Positions 25,601 to 38,600 of a stretch of DNA of 64,000 nucleotides are shown one piece after another. Both the position numbers and the translations under genes were made by a program. The DNA lies in the NCBI GenBank assembly GCA_916610825.1, contig OU744452.1, forward strand, positions 10,549,268 through 10,613,267. Direction: 5' to 3'. How positions within the stretch are numbered: position 1 is the stretch's first letter; every line of letters starts with the position of its first letter. The notes under the pieces are model-generated. The model made no database searches. It was not told where the DNA came from and saw only the letters and a program-made list of their open reading frames with translations. This DNA is from Haliclystus octoradiatus. Lineage: Eukaryota > Cnidaria > Staurozoa > Stauromedusae > Haliclystidae.

Positions 25601-25656
25601 AAACGGTCGACGATTAATTTGGGTTCTTCTCCGACAGTACTGTCTAGGCTGAGAGG
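22522..25656 (-). pseudogene. BEL gag C-terminus, zinc knuckles, protease, RT N-terminus
   Basis: One long frame of more than 1000 residues, in frame with the gag N-terminus at 30299-30719 once the nested insert is removed. Numbering from 25527: two CX2CX4HX4C knuckles (about residues 298-311 and 332-345), a third Cys/His cluster (351-365), protease with D-S-M (421-423) where D-S/T-G is normal, and RT blocks VVFNASAKDINGISLND, then MGEIKKMF (about 763-770) and YVNDYCGGG (844-852). Relatives have Asp at the GEI glutamate and YVDD at motif C, so both catalytic sites are changed and the RT is predicted to be inactive. Confidence 0.88.
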
Positions 25657-25664
25657 GCTAGATG

Positions 25665-28600
25665 GGTAAACGGAAAATTCAACTCGCGTCAGCTCTATTT
25701 AGTATCCAGTCTACTTTTTCAATAGTACGAGCGCGGTTACGTTTCCACGTAATGTTGCTTTTGCGTCTATCGTCAACTTAATCGCATTCAGTAATGGCGT
25801 TTGTCTCGTATAGTAGTTCAGTAACTGCAAGCGTGCTGCAGCATATAAGCTTTCACGATTGCCTTGACTTCATTGCTCATCAAAATTATAAGGGGAATAT
25901 GTAGGATAACATATTTTGCGAGGCAAGCGCAATAATGTATGCATCCAGAGCGATGATGTTAGCTGTTATGTTGATATGTTTTTATGAAGCTGATACAAGT
26001 TGAATTGAGGCTGACACGAGTTGATAGTATAGAAATATAAAAAAGAACAGAAGTAGTTTGTTGTTTATGCTTACGATATACCAAGAAAACCAATCAAAAA
26101 GAAAGCATCCAGAGCGATGAAATTGGCGGCTATTTTGATATGTTTTTATGAAGCTGATACAAGTTGAATTAAGGCTGACACGAGTTGAGAGTCATTTTGA
26201 ATAAACATGCCGAAGAATTGCAGAACAAAAATCACAAAAAAATTCGCGAAAAGTCTAGATGATGTTCCTTTACTGTTCAGTAATAATAATAACCGTAATA
26301 ATATCTTCACATATAACGTAAATTATGAAAAAATTGAATTGTTTCTCCCGCTCTCAATCAAAGTCTTGACTTTTAAATCAAACGTCCCACGCATAGAAAT
26401 CCATGTTTTTTGGCGGGAAATATGATTCAAATCACACGTGTCGTCAGATCAAAGAGATCAATCCTGTTATTGTTCGTTTTAACATGGATCACAGATTTTG
26501 ATTAATAATTTGAAATGGATCAATCCAGTAATAGCATCAGTTGAAAAATTGGAAGAAGATGAAGTCAGTACTCTGGAATTGGAACGTAATCCCATCATAA
26601 TAGAATCTGGTCAAATAGAACAAACCAGTATTAAACCTCAAGCAGCATGGGAATCTCTGTCTTCAAGACAAGATACCAAGTCAAGCGGGACAGCGATAGA
26701 CCTAGATGCAGCTGAAAACTTTATCAGGCATTTCAGCTTGGCAACAACAACAACTTTTGTAGTGCGGAATACTGCTAGAAGGGTTTTGGAAAAACAGGTA
26801 TGACAATTAAACAACTGTAAAAATGCAAACAACAAAACTACTTTGGGAATGTCTTGTTACTTGTGAGAAATCATCTCAATTAAGGAATTTCTTACATCTC
26901 AGAACTATCTGATGTGAAAATTCATATTATGTAGAACAATGACGTACCGTATATAGCTTTGAATCGGAAGGCGTATGTCTGCCAGCATGGGAAATCACAG
27001 CCCAAACCAAAAGTTTGCAAAGTAAGTAAGCAGTCAGTCATATACAGATCCAACTCTGCAGCATACAAATTAAATATGAAATACAGTAGGCTAGTAAGAA
27101 GACTACTTGCAAGGGATGAATCTCAAAAAGTTTTTTGTATTTTCCCAATTTTGCCACCTCTGTACAGCAACCACCTGTCTATTGCAGCCATGACAATGCT
27201 GTACCCATGTACCATGTGACTTGATGTACTCATTGAATTATCCTTTAAAAGTGTGTTGTCTAAACAGGAAATGTCAAGGATCCTTCATAAGATTTATTCT
27301 AATAACATACTTGTAATGGTAATTCCTGCTACCATGGAATCCATAAACAGCTAGTTAATCAATATATTGAGCTAAAGGAACACTTTCGTCATTCTTTTAA
27401 AAATGGAAATAATGGAATGGCCTCTCTATTAACGGGACTTGGGGAATTTTTTATGAGAACAGCCCTTGAAAAAATCCTGAAACGGGCAAACGGCCCCTGA
27501 AAAAATTGGGAAACAAAACAACAACAAAATCTAAAAATGATCTCAATTTTCTGAAGGGCAACAAAGAATTGTAACTTTGAAAACTATGACCTCCAAACAT
27601 TTATAACTGTACCATAGAATTTCATTTCAAATATTATATCTAGTTATTATTTCAAATACAAGTGAATATGAACAAAAAATATATATTAGTCGAATGATAA
27701 TTTGTAGCAAGTGATGCATTTGAAACATGACACACTCCATTTAATAATGATCAAATATAAGCAGCAAATATTATACAGTCAATAATCTTATAATCAATAG
27801 TTGTATATCATAAAATTAGAACAGACCCAACTAATGACACACATAATAATCTAGAATACACCATAGCGACATCTGGAGGCTACGCAGTTGACTTCTCCTG
27901 AAATTCGAAAATTTGCAACATTAATCTATCCACACTAACCAAGAATAATTTACATAAAAAATTGGTCCAACAAGGAGGTCGAGAGTGGATAAATAGAATA
28001 AGTAGAAACAACAGATAGCCTCCAGGGGTCATTTGAAAATGTACTGCTGCTTACAGGGAGGGCCAAATTTTGCTAGAAAGCTTGAATATAATACTATGTT
28101 AACAATGAAACAATCAATTGTCATTTGCAGATGTGAAGACCTGAATCTGAAGCTTTCCAGCGAGGTGTAAATTGGCTCAACTGCATTACAGGTATCAGAA
28201 ATCCATTCAACATGAATCGCATACATGTATTATCGATGCATGAAGGAAGGTACTACATTATCAAGTTGAATTTGTAACAATCTCTCACAGGAGTAACCAT
28301 TTGGTCTGTTATGTTTCTTGTGACATGTGTGATGTGTAGAATGTACAGATCATTAACTTAGTTATGTCTTTTTTGATAGCTAATTGAAATGGATGATGGT
28401 CGCCTCAATGACAACATCTTTAATGCATGCTAAAAGATGCTGCAAGATTGATACCAATCTGATAATGGCTTCCAAGACATACTTTTGCAAAGAAAATATC
28501 CTTTAAACCAAAAATAAATTGGGCAACAGCAACAACTTGGCATGAAAGGAAAGTCAATAATAAAACTTAACGATACATTTCATGAAAAAATCCAGCGCTC

Positions 28601-30298
28601 TCTCTATAAATTCCGTCAGAAATTTTGAAAGAACTTGAAGTATGATTACAACCAAAATATGATGTTGTTCAATATCTAATGAAAAGTCTGATCTTATGTA
28701 GCGGGAAAAAATAGGTTGCAGGAGTCAAATTTAATAAAACGTTTTGAGGGTGTATTTAAAAGCATAAATGATGAATTAGGCCTACTTCTTCTTGCATTTA
28801 GTTTTATGTGAAATATCATAGCCTTCCGGTAATTGCTCTTATAAATAAGAAATGTGAATTTTCTGCTGAGGTTTGGCTTATGAATCATAAAAAATATCAA
28901 TTTTTATCCGCTTCTGGATGTAAATAGTGTAGGATGTAAATTCAATGTGAAATAACCAGCGGTCATAATAGGCCTAAACCAGATTGCAGAGAAGGTGATT
29001 GCACCTCTGAGAAGAAAGAGTATCCCTGGAAATGTTTTGGGGCAACAGAATACTAACGTTTCACTAATAATTTGCAGACGATTGCTGGTGATATTTCGTT
29101 ATTGGAGATTTCGGAAATTACATCACAAGCGTACAGTTGCGGGTACAAGGTGGAGGGGTACCAATCATCACAGTAGGCCTACAGATGTATCTTTAAATCG
29201 TCCCTGAAAAGGTTTGGCTCTGGAGGCACACGAAGAGTAACAAAAGCTCTACAATCTATCTCAAGCAATTTAATTAGCAATTTTAAATAATCTGTTGCCT
29301 TGCTTGCTCAAACCACAACAACAAAAGCAGAGACTAGTGAGAAGAGGGGGAATCTTTGCAAGTAGCCTGGCGTACATGAAAGGTAGGCGGGTTATTTGAA
29401 AGTGTACTGCTGAATACAGGGAGGGTCCAGTCTGACTCTGACTCTCTGAGTACTTCATGGATGGCCCTTAAACGTGTGATACTGTGTTATATTAAATTGG
29501 TTTTACTATTATATTTACGTAGTTCCCGAGAGTATTTCAGCAAAGTCCGAGGCAGTTGTGTCTGTTAATGACTTTTTAAGAAGCAAAATTGATCTTAAGC
29601 TAAAATGTCTCTGCTCTTTGGAAAAATAATTAATTCAAACTTGAAGGCTCTGGATAAATGATGATGTATCATGTTCTTACGATGATGTTTTTTTAACAAA
29701 GCTTGTGAATTTCGCCTAACCCTTAGAAAATTATAATAGGCCTATGCTTGTTGTGTGAAGTGATGTGTGCGACCATAAAATCGCACAAACATCTTCGCAA
29801 TATTACCCACATACAAATTAACTAACTAACTGACTCAAAGGTATTGCTTATTTTGCTATTGAGGCAAAATGGGGAATTAGAATATGAAGAAATCAACGCT
29901 AATAACGAAGAAAAGAATCTCAACTCGCGCTAGGCTCATGTCAACTCGTGTCAGTTCGAATTCAGACAAACTCACTTGAATAATATTTTCACTTATCCAT
30001 TTCATCTCAGTTAAATATATCTTCTTCATAAATATAAATACTTTGTTGCATATGAAGCTGTACTGATTCCATCATTTCAAACAATTTTACATTGTGTTTC
30101 CAACAATTTCACTCTTACAAAATCTGGAAACTGCAAAGTTTAAACCGCCATCGCCATCATTAAAAGCTCAATATGAAGCTATGAACGTCAACTAAAACGC
30201 CAAGTAGCTTTACGCAGAAAACGCAGCCGCGTGGATAACATTGAAAAAGTAGACTGGATACTAAATAGAGCTGACGCGAGTTGAATTTTCCGTTTACC
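25665..30298. mobile_element. MULE-like TIR transposon inserted in BEL gag
   Basis: The termini match perfectly for about 59 bp (start GGTAAACGGAAAATTCAACT) and are flanked by a 9-bp target duplication GGCTAGATG (25656-25664 and 30299-30307). Excision of the element plus one duplication joins the gag frame exactly. Terminal size and 9-bp duplication fit Mutator-like elements. The left subterminal region has a tandem pair (about 25945-26025 and 26105-26190) with CTGACACGAGTTG; the right subterminal region (about 29925-29960) has the inverse CAACTCGTGTCAG. Only an N-terminal transposase fragment is recognised and no DDE core was found, so the copy is probably non-autonomous. Confidence 0.85.
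26498..27018 (+). pseudogene. MULE-type transposase N-terminal fragment, two exons
   Basis: Exon 26498-26797 ends LDAAENFIRHFSLATTTTFV then VVRNTARRVLEKQ, with donor GTATGA. A second coding block at about 26955-27016 reads NRKAYVCQHGKSQPKPKVCK and ends at GTAAGT. A short 'F--T-T-FVVR' stretch followed by 'YVCQHG' resembles the region before the DNA-binding zinc finger of MULE transposases in marine animals. From 27020 to 29920 nothing catalytic could be read; two related blocks near 28020 and 29378 (GTACTGCTG, CAGGGAGGG) are an internal repeat. Confidence 0.45.
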
Positions 30299-30719
30299 GG
30301 CTAGATGATCTTTGTCTCTCAGATAACGCATTACCAGGTGAAAGTTCACTAATAGCTTTTAACAGTCTCTCTTCACGTATTGCATTTTCTTGCTGCAATC
30401 TATCTTCACGTATTGCATTTTCTTGCTGCAATCTATATTCACGTTTTGCATTTTCTTGCTGCTGTTGCTGCATAATTTGCATCATCATTTGCATCATCGA
30501 TGACGTTTCAGGATTTATAGCTACGCTATTACTGGCATTAATTGCATCAGTTTCATCAATTGCATCATCATTGTCACTTTCATCAGAAGGTTGAACTTCT
30601 TCTATACGCTTAATTAGTTCTGCCCATGTACCAGCATCAGATAAACCAAGTTCAATACATGCTGCTTTCAATTCTTCTAATTTCCGTTGTTTCAAATTTC
30701 TTTCAATTATGGGTGGCAT
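30299..30719 (-). pseudogene. BEL gag N-terminus with SAP-like motif
   Basis: Starts at ATG 30719, about 200 bp inside the 5' LTR. Residues about 10-40 (KLEELKAACIELGLSDAGTW, then ELIKRI) fit a SAP-like helix-turn-helix. An acidic stretch follows, then a Gln/Glu-rich coiled coil with three near-identical 11-residue repeats (REYRLQQENAI, REDRLQQENAI, REERL). The frame is cut by the nested transposon, whose GGTAAAC end creates the stop. Confidence 0.8.
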
Positions 30720-30915
30720 ATTAGCAAATTATTTCAATAAATCAATTCAAGCTAAATGCTATTGTACAATGTTCAACGTCAGTATTTCAATCAGAACATC
30801 AATCACAATCTGCAGTACGTACGATTGTACATCAATCTAAATCCACCAAGAGGGCTTTCCAAATAAGCAAAATAACATCAATAATATACATCAGTATAGC
30901 CAGGGATTCAAATAA

Positions 30916-31254
30916 TGTTGTGAGCTACGCTCTTAAATCTAAAAACACCGTGGAGTCATTCATTTCACATAAATCTAATCAGCATAATCAATAATAATTC
31001 AAGACCATTTGAATCTTAAACGACTACATTTATAAATATCTTTAACACAAAAGTCAACAAAACTATGCTATACGAGCACATCCGTTAGGAAGTTACATAA
31101 TTCCAAGAAACTCTAAATGATTCTAAGAAACTATACAGTGAAACCAAATCGCTTGGGTGGCGACGACTTCCGTCCAATTCTTGTTAACTTACTTAAATTA
31201 CTTATATTTAAATTGTCAACAATGTTCTCGTTATCCGTTGTTGGATCCACAACA
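30916..31254 (-). repeat. BEL 5' LTR
   Basis: 339 bp, with four visible substitutions against the 3' LTR. No convincing tRNA primer site could be identified just inside it on the minus strand (TTATTTGAATCCCTGGC). Confidence 0.95.
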
Positions 31255-31259
31255 ACAAC

Positions 31260-32105
31260 AGTACAAAATATTTCCAGAAAATTACAGCCAGTACTAGTAC
31301 TTGAATTAAAAGAAATAAAAGGTAGAAAAAATTGCAATGCCAACTTCCACACTTCGTCAGTGGCAACAAATAAATTGAAATATGTAGAAAGTACTGTTCA
31401 TGGCTGAAAATAATTGATGAAGTAAGATGTAAATAAATAATAAATAGTTTTCGAATTCCATATACTTATTCAGAAGTTACTTGAATCAAATGTTGAACAA
31501 ACACGTTAAGAGGAATGAAGAATTCCAAAAAAACAGACAAAAGTACGAATTTTTCCAGGCTGTGCCGGTGTTGTATAGGTGAAACGTAATTTAATTTAGA
31601 AAATCCCCTGACAAATTGTTACCTTACAACTTGAGCGTTATGGCATTCAGTATGACACTCGTTTTTTATAATGCTTCTTGGATTTTTGGGGGGCTATGGC
31701 TATTGCTTCTACGTGCTTTGGGACAAACTAGATAGTACCAAAATTTCTAAATAAAATCATGTGCTTTCCATTTTTCACTTCGAAACTTTCTGCTTCTTTC
31801 AACAGCAAAATATGAAATGAATATTTTCTCAATTTTTATTGCGGCTTCGATCGGCGTTTCTACATAGATTTGTTCATGCATTTATTTTGAATCAGTTAAA
31901 CCAGATGATTCACAACTCAATATAAGCATGGATTTGCACGCAACTCGAATTCTAGTCATTTGCCTGGGTCACAGCCGTAGACATTTAATGATCTTTTTTC
32001 TATTGTTTCGACTGGATATCGCTCGTCTTGCCTGGCTGATTTCAGAGTTGGAGTGAGTTCAATTTTGAAAATGACGCAGTCAAGACTAATGATATCCGGT
32101 CGGCT
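31260..32105. repeat. 1.5-kb tandem repeat, copy 2, right part
   Basis: Continues copy 2 after the BEL target duplication and matches 18514-19361 of copy 1 closely. Ends with ATATCCGGTCGGCT, as copy 1 does. Confidence 0.85.
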
Positions 32106-32210
32106 AGCTAGGTATAACAATTATGAAATTAGTCTAATATATTTGGTGTACTTGCGAAAATGAATGGATTACCCGGGCTTGCTATATTATGAAAATCGAA
32201 AGGCATAAAA
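32106..32210. repeat. 1.5-kb tandem repeat, copy 3, left part
   Basis: AGCTAGGTATAAC to GGCATAAAA, interrupted by the 7.2-kb transposon at 32211 and continued at 39394. Confidence 0.85.
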
Positions 32211-32643
32211 TAGACCGCGACACCTGGGCTGAAAAAGTGAATGAAAAAACGTTCCATTTGCTGTATCATAACTTCAAAACATTTTCGGCATGAAGAATAT
32301 TTAGCTATCACTAACCTATAATCAAAAGACTTCTCCCAAACATTTTCCTGCAGTTTTTGAGAAAACAGTCATTGAAGATGATACTTTTGAAAGAAAACTT
32401 CTTCTTCTTTGAAAGCCATTTCCCATGCAATTCTCGCTTCCACGCGAATTTAAAAATGGCACCACTGCGTTACTATAGCGATGTCTTGTAAACAATCAAA
32501 CTTGTTTTTTATGTTGCCATTGTTTAGGTCACAAATTAGGCAGCACTAGACAGTTTTTTGTGTTATTTCGTAATATAATTATTTCGCAATAATTTGAAAG
32601 TTAAAAATGAGATTTTAGCAATGGGCTGAACATTTTATCAAGC

Positions 32644-35600
32644 ATGAGTGAGCCTGAGAATTGCTGTATAATTCACAATAATGCAGTAGTAGAAATAGAA
32701 ACAAAAAAATTTACAGACGCTACTATCACACGATTTTTTGAAAGAAGGCAGCAATGGCTGGGTAGATGTGGCTTATACAACAATGTGGCTATAAATTCGT
32801 TCAAGTATATATCATTAGAAAGCGAAAATGATGTAGTAGCATGCAACTACTCGTATCATATGCAATGCTACAGGTACTTTACTGATGTTGCAAAAATAGA
32901 AAAGACAAAGTTAAAAACAGATGAAGAGAAAAAACTGTTAACAAACCTAATCAAGTGCTATCATCAGAGGCGCCATGCAGTCCCCCGAAAAAACGAATGA
33001 CTAGATCTGTTGAAGGAACTTTTTCTGGTGTGCCAAAACAGCTGCTAGTTTCGAAAAATAAATACGTCTTACCAGCTCTCTGTATCATTTGCAAAAAGAA
33101 TACAATTACAGTTACAAACAAGGTATGATACAATTAACAAATTATTGATTTATCTAATGGTATTCAACCTTTATCAAATAGGAATTATTTATAAAATAGT
33201 GTTATCTAATGATCATCTTACATTTGCCAGATTTCTATGTGGTACTCTATGGAAGAGAACCTCCAAAGAGAGACTACCTGTCCATAGTGGTCAATGTATA
33301 ATTCTTGACCCTTTTATATACACACATGCACTTGTATAATCCATAATATAATAGTAACTAACAAGACAATCATGTTTGACATGTATATGTTTACCAATTT
33401 CAGATAGACAAGAAAAGAGAAATACAGTATCTAACCACACCTGTTTCATTTGATGGGGCAAAACTTAAAGCTGCAGCAGAGATCAGGAAAGATGAGCGAA
33501 TGAGAGGCTGCAAATGAGAGGCACTGATTGTGTTACTCTAGAGATTTGTTACCATAAAAGCTGTCATAAAAAGTATATAGCCGTTGTTCAAAAAAGGAGA
33601 AGAAAGATAAACCAATTCGTAACATATATTTAAAATCCTACAAAGAATTTTGCACAGAAATCATTGAGCCAATCATAACCGAAAGCAAACAGCCGATGTT
33701 TCTAAATACGCTTTCACAAAAATTTAGAAGCTATGTCAAAATGATAGACAGTATTGATGCCTCATCATACCAAACTAGGTATCTAAGGAGACGGCTCCAG
33801 CATTCCTATCCACAACTTCTTTTTCATCAGCCTTCGCAAAGGTGCAAAAGTGCTATTGTCTTCCCTGGTGATTTGACAGCGGGGGAAGCTTTATGTAACT
33901 TGACTGATTATGGAGGTGGTTCAGATACGTGTAGTTCTAGTGACGATGAAGACGACGATGACAATGATTACTCAAATTCCAATGATTCATCAACTTCACC
34001 TTTTTCACCCGGTATACAGGAGGATTTGAAAATAGCAATGTATAATGTTGCCATGTCTTTAAGAGAAACAATTAAATCTTCTAAAGGAATATCTTCTGCT
34101 TGGCCCCCGTGTGCCAATGATTTCCATCAGTGTGCTCTTTTAGAAAGCATCCCAACACCATTGTACAATTTTCTTGCCTGGACAATTGGGTTTTCTGAAG
34201 ATGTTAACTTTGACAAAAAACAAAATAAAATAAAATTGCTTTCATTGGCTGAGGATGTTATATATATATCTTCAAAAGGTAAAACACAGACATACAAGTC
34301 CATTGCTTTAGCAATGTCAGTACGACAAATTACTGGTTCTAACCAAACCATTGATATATTGAACAGCTTTGGACATTGTGTTGCAACATCAACAATAAAG
34401 AATTTGGAAAATTCAATTGCGATATCAAATCAAACAAATGCCAACCACATACCGCAAGGGCTAAAAAAAGATCAATTCACAACATTTGTTTATGACAATG
34501 CCGATTTCTGTGAAGAAAGCGGAGCAGGTTCAACACATGTTACAAATGGTATAAGTATTCAGCGTTATTCTTGTAATGAAGCTGAAGATCTTAACCGCAT
34601 AGTATTGAAAAAGAAACAAAAAAAATTAACTTCAAGGAAGAAGAATTGCTGCCTTATTACCTTGGTGAAATACCTTCACCCTTCTTTTCAAAAACTATTG
34701 ATCAGTTGAAAGTGTCTATTAACCTCCATGAAGAACTCAAAGTTTCAAGTATAAAATTGAACTTTGCATACATCTTATGTAAATTGAATAATGGCAGAAA
34801 CGACCAATACTTTCCAGCTTGGACTGGTTTCAACACCCATCTTGATAAAAACACTAGTAGTAAATCGAAAATAACATACTTGCCTGTAATAAATGCCCCT
34901 ATCACAGATATAGAGACTGTGTATAACGTTTTAAAGGTATGTGTTGCGATGGCGGAGAAATTAGGATTGAAGAAATCTGTGGTTGTATTCGATAAGGCTG
35001 TCTACTGTAAAGCCCAGATGATAAGGTAACAAACAATGATGCATTGAATATCAATCTATTAACCACACAGACAGATATTCAGTTTTAGCTTGAACATTTT
35101 TGGAATTTCTAGGTGGAAGACACCAGAATTGATGCAGAACTTGGTTATTAGGCTGGGAGATTTTCACACCGTAATGTCATTTTTGAGTGCAATTGCTAAA
35201 CTTTTTCGTGATGGTGGATTTGAGGTAAATTTAATTTTGAGTGCTCAACTGATATATATATCGATTATTATATATATATTGATATATCGATTTTCCAATG
35301 TTTCCCTCAACAGGACATTTGTATCGAGGCAGAAGTTGTAGCAGCAGGCTCGGTTAAAGGAGTGATGTCTGGAAAGCACTACAATCGAAGCATACGTGTC
35401 CACAAGTTATTTTATGAAGCACTTCAACGTCTTCGTTTCCAAGCATTTATGGAATCTTTCAGAAGCTGATACAGCTGATATTACAAGTGTCATTGAGCTA
35501 ATAAGAGCCACATATTTTAACAAGAAATTATTAGAATATTCTCAAGAAGAACAAGTTAATAAATTGTTTGAGAAATATTCACAATTCATAAGAGAAAATT

Positions 35601-38600
35601 CTGAAAAATTTGAGACTTTTGGTTATTGGTCTCAGTATATTGCAATGGTGGAATTGTTATTGATGCACATACGTGCAACCCGGACATCAAACTGGGAATT
35701 GCATTTGACAGCTGTTCGTCAAATGCTGCCATGGTTTTTTATTGCCGATAGGACAAACTATTCTAGTTATGGGTTATGCTATTGGTTGGAAATGGAATCA
35801 TTTAATGTAGAAGATAAATGTATCATTATAGTAGGATTTATTATTAACAGAATAATATCCAGCACATCTTCGAAAATCTAATTTGAAATGTGTACTTACA
35901 TCATGCAGATTTTGCAGCTCAACTTGCCAAGAACTGGACTGTAAAACGACAAACAAAGTATGGATTCTCTGACATCGCTTGTGATCAGACCATTGAGCAA
36001 ACTATGAATAGAGATTGCAAAACAAAAGGTGAGTGAATGGTAATAATCTATTTAGGAATATAATAATAAGTCTACTGTATAATAATAACATGTTAAAGTT
36101 ATCAGCTTATCAGAAAGTGTTTGTACTTATACCACATTGTTATTTAGGTGGCTTGGTTGGTATTTCAAGGAATAAGAAGGCAGTTTTTAAATGGATTCTA
36201 ACGCAAGCAGACAGAGCTGCAATAACTCAGAAGTGCAAGGAGCTATCAGGGGTAAACAATGGATCTGGGTATGACAAATTATTATTTAAATATAGCGGTG
36301 AATATTTTTAGTGGGATATACATCATTTATACTCCTGTGAAAAATACCAAGCTCACAAACAGTTCGAAAATATCCACATGGTTATTGAACCTTGTGAAAA
36401 ATTTGTTGAGTTCATGAACTGCTCATAAACTGTTTATGAACCACCTGAACATTTCATGAATAGTTTATAAACTTTAAGAACATTCCTGACTTGTTCATGA
36501 ACAACTTATAAATAGTTCATGAACTAGTTCATCGACGTTAAATGGCCAAATTTCCATGGACTTTTTCATGAACTGGTCATGAACTATTTTTTTACAGTAG
36601 TCATGAAAAGTTCATTAACATTTTATAAACCTAAAATCCCAAACTTGTAATGAATTCTCAAGAACAGTTTGTGAAGTTTATTTAAACTCATGCAAAATTT
36701 GAGGTAGCAAGCCATATTATCAACGATATTATTGTTTCTTTGTTAGACTCGGAAAAGATCTAGACAATAGCAGAATGAAGATTGATGAGAAAGATGTCCT
36801 TTCATTGGTAGAGACAATTACTGCAATGGCAAATCCTTTCACTTTAGAAGATACTCAACTTGTTAACATAGCTAGTGGAGCAGTTTCATCTACCCCTACT
36901 GCTACAGATTTCAAAACCCTTGTTAAATCCGGGGAAGACAAAATGATATCATTTGCTAAGCAAAACCTTCTGATAAAAAAGCTTGACCTTTACGCAACTA
37001 TAACAAACTCTAATATACAAACTTTCACATCATCTTACAAAAGTATACAAGTATCAACATCTAAAGGAAAAACAATTGCCTTGAAGAACACTAAGGATAT
37101 TTTTGCTAGGCTTCTTCTTTTGGGGACTACAAGAAATGTTGACATGAAAGAGGTATTAGCATATTCCCTTAGGCCATACCCATCTCCACTTGCAACAGCT
37201 ATTGGCGAATTAGTGAAGTCTCTGAAATCTAAGCTTTTGCAAGAAATTGAAAGTACAACACCCAATGTAATTTGTAAAGCCATTCCCATGGAAAGCACGT
37301 TAATAATAGATGCAATGGCTCTAGTTCAAACTTTAAAAAAATCATCCTTAACTTTTGGAGACTTTGCTTTGGAAATATTCAACAAGCTTGTGACGCTTGG
37401 TAAAAAATTTAATTCAAAAACGTTACATTTTGTTTCTGATTGCTACCCTGAACTCAGCATCAAAGGAAATGAGCGAGAAAAAAAGGCAGCTAACGGTGTT
37501 CAGATCATCAACATTTTACAATCCAACCAAAAGACACCAACCCAATGGAAAAAATATCTCTCTGTTGGTAAAAATAAAGAGGATTTGATTGGCTATCTAG
37601 TGAGAGTATGGCCTACCTTTGATGTTGCTTTGTATAACGGTGTAACCATATTTGTAAATTATCAGAGTCAATGCATCAAATTGACACCTGCAGATGGAGA
37701 AGTAGCAACAGACATGGTGGATAATCTTGTATGTGACCATGAGGAAGAATGGCCTTACATGCAAAATATGCAAGTATGTCTTCACAAAATATCATCATAT
37801 TAAGTCCTGATACAGATGTGGTACTAATTTTGCTTGCAGCAAAAAGAGAAATAGATGCGAACCTATTCCAGTTTGTTGGTACGGGTAATGCTGCCAGACT
37901 GCTGTCTATCAACAAGATTGAGGAGCATTGGGGTAAAGATTGGGCATCATCCCTTATTGGGCTCCATGCATTTACTGGTAAATAACCTCCATTTTATTGT
38001 ATATGGAAGAAACTTCAAATAATGTCTGTATTATATGCATAACATATTTGTGTTCAATTTTGAACCCAATAGGATGTGATACTACAAGCGCTTTTTTTGG
38101 AAAAGGCAAAAAATCGGCTATAAAAGTACTAATAAAGGAAAAACTGTTCTTGGAGCCATTTGCTGAGTTGGGAAAGACGCTTCATGTCAATGAAAAGATG
38201 GCATTGGATCTTGAAAAGTTTGTATGTACTTGGTATGGGAGGAATGACTGTAGCTGCACAAACACCCTGCGGTATAACATTTTCAAATCAGGTAAGTTTT
38301 CTGAAGAATCCTTACCACCAAACAAAGATGCTCTTCAGCAACATATCAAACGATGCAGCTACCAGTCATTCATTTGGAGACATGCACTGACACCCAAACA
38401 AGATCTTCCTCCATTCCAGAACCATGGATGGATTGTTTCTGGAAATTTTGTTAAAATGTATTGGCTGAAAGAAAACCCTGCCCCAGAAAGCTTATTGCTA
38501 TTTGTTAACTGTGGATGCAAGACTGGTTGCAAAACAAACCACTGCACCTGTATTAAATCAGGTTTGAGTTGTACAAGTCTATGTAAATGTAAAGAATGTA

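Larger units (their letters stand above)
20062..31254 (-). mobile_element. BEL/Pao LTR retrotransposon with a nested MULE-like element
   Basis: 339-bp LTRs at 20062-20400 (3') and 30916-31254 (5'), with ends TGTTGTG...CACAACA and 4 visible mismatches. The target duplication ACAAC is at 20057-20061 and 31255-31259, and the paralogous empty site has it once. The minus-strand polyprotein order is gag, protease, RT, RNase H, integrase, which fits BEL/Pao. A 4.6-kb TIR element (25665-30298) splits gag. Without the insert, the coding length is about 6.5 kb. Breaks: frameshift near 22625, amber stop at 21878-21880, frameshift near 20640, plus altered RT catalytic residues. Confidence 0.95.

Noticed and set aside
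20611..25669. Plus-strand and alternative-frame ORFs within the BEL element
   Set aside because: They are shadows of the minus-strand polyprotein, which carries all recognisable domains.
30910..30925. tRNA primer site for the BEL element
   Set aside because: The sequence just inside the 5' LTR does not clearly match a tRNA 3' end, so no call was made.
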